DNA from: Gemmatimonadota bacterium
GTDB taxonomy: Bacteria; GCA-2686955
Reading direction: 5' to 3'
DNA length: 7,155 nucleotides
Assembly: GCA_002686955.1 (NCBI GenBank)
Contig: NYZA01000115.1
Span: 1-7,155 of the forward strand
A program made the translations under genes and the position numbers. Numbering within the stretch: position 1 is the first letter of the stretch; every line of letters starts with the position of its first letter. Below are positions 6,086 to 7,155 of this stretch, in pieces. The notes beneath the pieces were generated by a model. It searched no databases, was not told where the DNA came from, and saw nothing but the letters and a program-made list of their open reading frames with translations.

Positions 6086-6415
6086 ATGCTACACAGATCT
6101 TCACTACGAATTCCCCTGGCTGCTCTGGCGTTCCTCACCGTGCAGTCGTTCGCATCCGCGAATGCAGGCACGCGATGCTGGGAGCTCGACGGCGACATGG
6201 CCTTCACGCTCGATTCGGAGTGGAACCACCCGAGCGACAGCTTCGACGGCACCTTCGAGAGCGATGACGGAGAGGATTGGGGCGATATCTCGGGCACCTA
6301 CACCATTCTCGGTGACGGAAGTGTAGCGATCAACTTCGAGGGAACCAACCGCGGAGCCCCCTTCGACGGCGAGCACGTCTTTGATCGCGACCGCATTCAG
6401 CCCGTGGATTGTTGA
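6086..6415 (+). CDS. Small exported protein of unknown function
   Basis: I do not recognise this 109-residue protein. It has a convincing signal peptide: Arg-containing N-terminus (MLHRSSLRIP), hydrophobic core (LAALAFLTVQ), and SFASANA with likely cleavage after Ala27. The mature part of about 82 residues is acidic, rich in Asp, Glu and Gly, and mostly short predicted beta strands (MAFTLDSEW, DISGTYTILGDGSVAINFEG). It has exactly two cysteines, Cys31 near the mature N-terminus and Cys109 as the last residue, which could form a disulfide joining the ends. No enzyme motif is visible; a small beta-barrel or sandwich protein of the periplasm or outside is the most that can be inferred. The start is supported by GGAGAG. 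Its 3' end overlaps the convergent remnant frame of a GT9 gene by 19 bases. Confidence 0.72.
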   Translation: MLHRSSLRIPLAALAFLTVQSFASANAGTRCWELDGDMAFTLDSEWNHPSDSFDGTFESDDGEDWGDISGTYTILGDGSVAINFEGTNRGAPFDGEHVFDRDRIQPVDC

Positions 6416-6774
6416 CCCAGGGGTCCGCGACGAGGGGTCGGAGCGGGGCCGCCGTGCCTCGCTCCCGCCCGGCGCATGCAATCACGCCCCAACACACGCA
6501 CCACCGCATCGGCAACCTGCTCAGGCGGAATCGCCATGCAGTCGACCGGAGCGGCGCGACAGCGATCGAACATATCGTTGTGGCAAGGAGCCCGCTCACA
6601 GAGATCGCGACGGTGCAAGGCAAGAACATCGGCTCGATCGAGATCGGTGATGCGCAGGGCGGGATCGGTGGGGCCGAAGATCGCGACGCGCGGGCGCCCG
6701 AAGGCCCCGGCCGCGTGCAAGTAGACTGTATCGGTCGTGACGACGGCGGCGGCGGCCGAAATGACCTCACAGAT
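6397..6774 (-). pseudogene. GT9 (ADP-heptose:LPS heptosyltransferase-like) gene, 3' remnant
   Basis: The minus-strand frame translates to the C-terminal, nucleotide-sugar-binding part of a GT9 glycosyltransferase. CEVISAAAAVVTTDTVYLHA carries the family's DT/DS-x-x-x-H element. It is followed by AGAFGRPRVAIFGPTDP, a cysteine-rich stretch (APC, DRC, DCM) and IPPEQVADAVVRVL. Intact GT9 enzymes are about 320-380 residues with an N-terminal acceptor domain. Here recognisable homology begins only at about 6774, the frame is closed by TGA at 6832-6834, and there is no ATG or ribosome site before it. The frame ends at TGA 6397-6399 after about 25 poorly conserved residues, overlapping the end of the plus-strand gene. 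I read it as a 5'-truncated, inactive copy of an LPS-core or related sugar transferase gene. A frameshift joining it to the frame at 6767-7017 is possible but less likely, because that frame does not resemble GT9. Confidence 0.72.
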
Positions 6775-7017
6775 CCGAGTGCACAGCGATCTCCCAACGC
6801 GTGATCGGCTGGTAGCTGTCGTCGGCCCACATCAATGGGTCCTCCGTGGTCGTTGCCGAGCAGAGTGATTTGCCGCCTTCAGGTGCTCCATAGTTGATGA
6901 ACTTGGCGTCGGGCTCGGCGCTGGAGGAGCCGAGCAGTTCTCCGCTCGTGGCGGAATAACGACTCACCCCAGGGTCTGCATCCGTATGACCGATCGCGCA
7001 TGCACTAGCCCGGATAT
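6767..7017 (-). pseudogene. Unrecognised frame running into the GT9 remnant, possible 3' gene fragment
   Basis: The frame is open from just after a TGA near 7018 to TGA 6767-6769, 83 codons. Its only internal starts are GTG-type (for example 6967), with no ribosome site. The translation (DADPGVSRYSATSGELLGSS, later FINYGAPEGGKSL and SYQPITRWEIAVHSDL) looks protein-like: SRYSATSGELL resembles strands of propeller or surface proteins, but I cannot name a family. Its stop codon lies inside the stretch that in the next frame encodes the GT9 homology. The simplest reading is that the 3' part of an unrelated gene was fused to GT9 sequence by a deletion or rearrangement near 6770-6830, the stop arising by chance. 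It could also be noncoding. Confidence 0.35.
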
Positions 7018-7155
7018 CTCACGAGATTCCTGCTGCGACCGCACATCTCCCTGCCCTGCCGGCACTTCCCACCTTTTCGCCTTGTGCGACGTAGCACCAC
7101 TACGCCTCCGCGTCGAACCGGCACGAAGCACCGGCAGGACAAGAACCTGCACGGT
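6990..7155 (-). other. Right-edge segment, possibly a group II intron fragment; no gene seen
   Basis: No credible gene is seen here. The minus strand translates in one frame to KRWEVPAGQGDVRSQQESRE, a composition I associate from memory with spurious translations of RNA domains upstream of group II intron reverse transcriptases. The DNA also contains small hairpins: CGTAG-cacca-CTACG (7090-7104), GCAGG/CCTGC (7134-7150), and an imperfect stem around 7012-7030. ACCGGCA is repeated at 7117-7123 and 7130-7136. No reverse transcriptase or catalytic domain V is in the window, so the assignment is tentative and based on resemblance only. Confidence 0.2.

Noticed and set aside
5839-6297. Minus-strand frames upstream of the propeller gene as a possible N-terminal extension
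   Set aside because: They are in other frames, show low-complexity composition, no signal peptide and no propeller-like repeats, and one runs antisense to the supported small exported gene.
6414-6425. GACCC/GGGTC repeat after the small exported gene as a terminator
   Set aside because: The spacer of two to four bases allows only a weak stem and there is no T-run.
7105-7125. GGTTCGAC on the minus strand, resembling a tRNA T-loop
   Set aside because: The flanking bases do not form a five-pair T-stem, and no acceptor stem, anticodon arm or D-arm fits around it.

Overview
The window is GC-rich bacterial DNA with tightly packed genes, clear GGAG-type ribosome binding sites and several export signals. 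A lipoprotein signal, a secreted metalloprotease pair and a remnant of an LPS-type heptosyltransferase (GT9) point to a Gram-negative (diderm) bacterium. The mix of PqqL-like M16 peptidases, a CelD_N-type GH9 cellulase with an extra C-terminal beta domain, and an LVIVD-type propeller would suit poorly cultured environmental phyla such as Gemmatimonadota or Eisenbacteria-like lineages. That placement is inference, not something the sequence proves.

Layout: (1) Positions 1-2100, minus strand: a two-gene operon. The upstream gene encodes an exported zinc peptidase of family M16 with an intact HxxEH. Three bases after its stop comes a second M16-fold protein, a predicted lipoprotein lacking the zinc motif, which runs off the left edge. 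Together they look like a catalytic/non-catalytic M16B pair. (2) Positions 2101-2354: a divergent promoter region. (3) Positions 2355-4586, plus strand: a secreted GH9 glycoside hydrolase with a C-terminal cysteine-containing beta domain, followed by a stem-loop. (4) Positions 4759-5817, minus strand: an LVIVD-like beta-propeller protein convergent with the GH9 gene. It has no export signal and a doubtful 5' end. (5) Positions 6086-6415, plus strand: a small exported protein of unknown function with a good ribosome binding site and a hairpin in its leader. (6) Positions 6416-7155: no intact gene. It holds the 3' part of a GT9 glycosyltransferase, an unrelated-looking frame that runs into it, and a stretch at the right edge that may be a group II intron fragment.

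The intact genes mostly act outside the cytoplasm: envelope proteolysis, beta-glucan hydrolysis and small secreted or surface proteins. They do not form one obvious pathway, and I see no convincing novel multi-gene system. The points most worth a second look are the patchwork of gene remnants at the right end, the perfect GC-rich hairpin inside the 5' end of the propeller frame, and the unusual GH9 C-terminal domain. No rRNA, tRNA, CRISPR array or complete mobile element was recognised.
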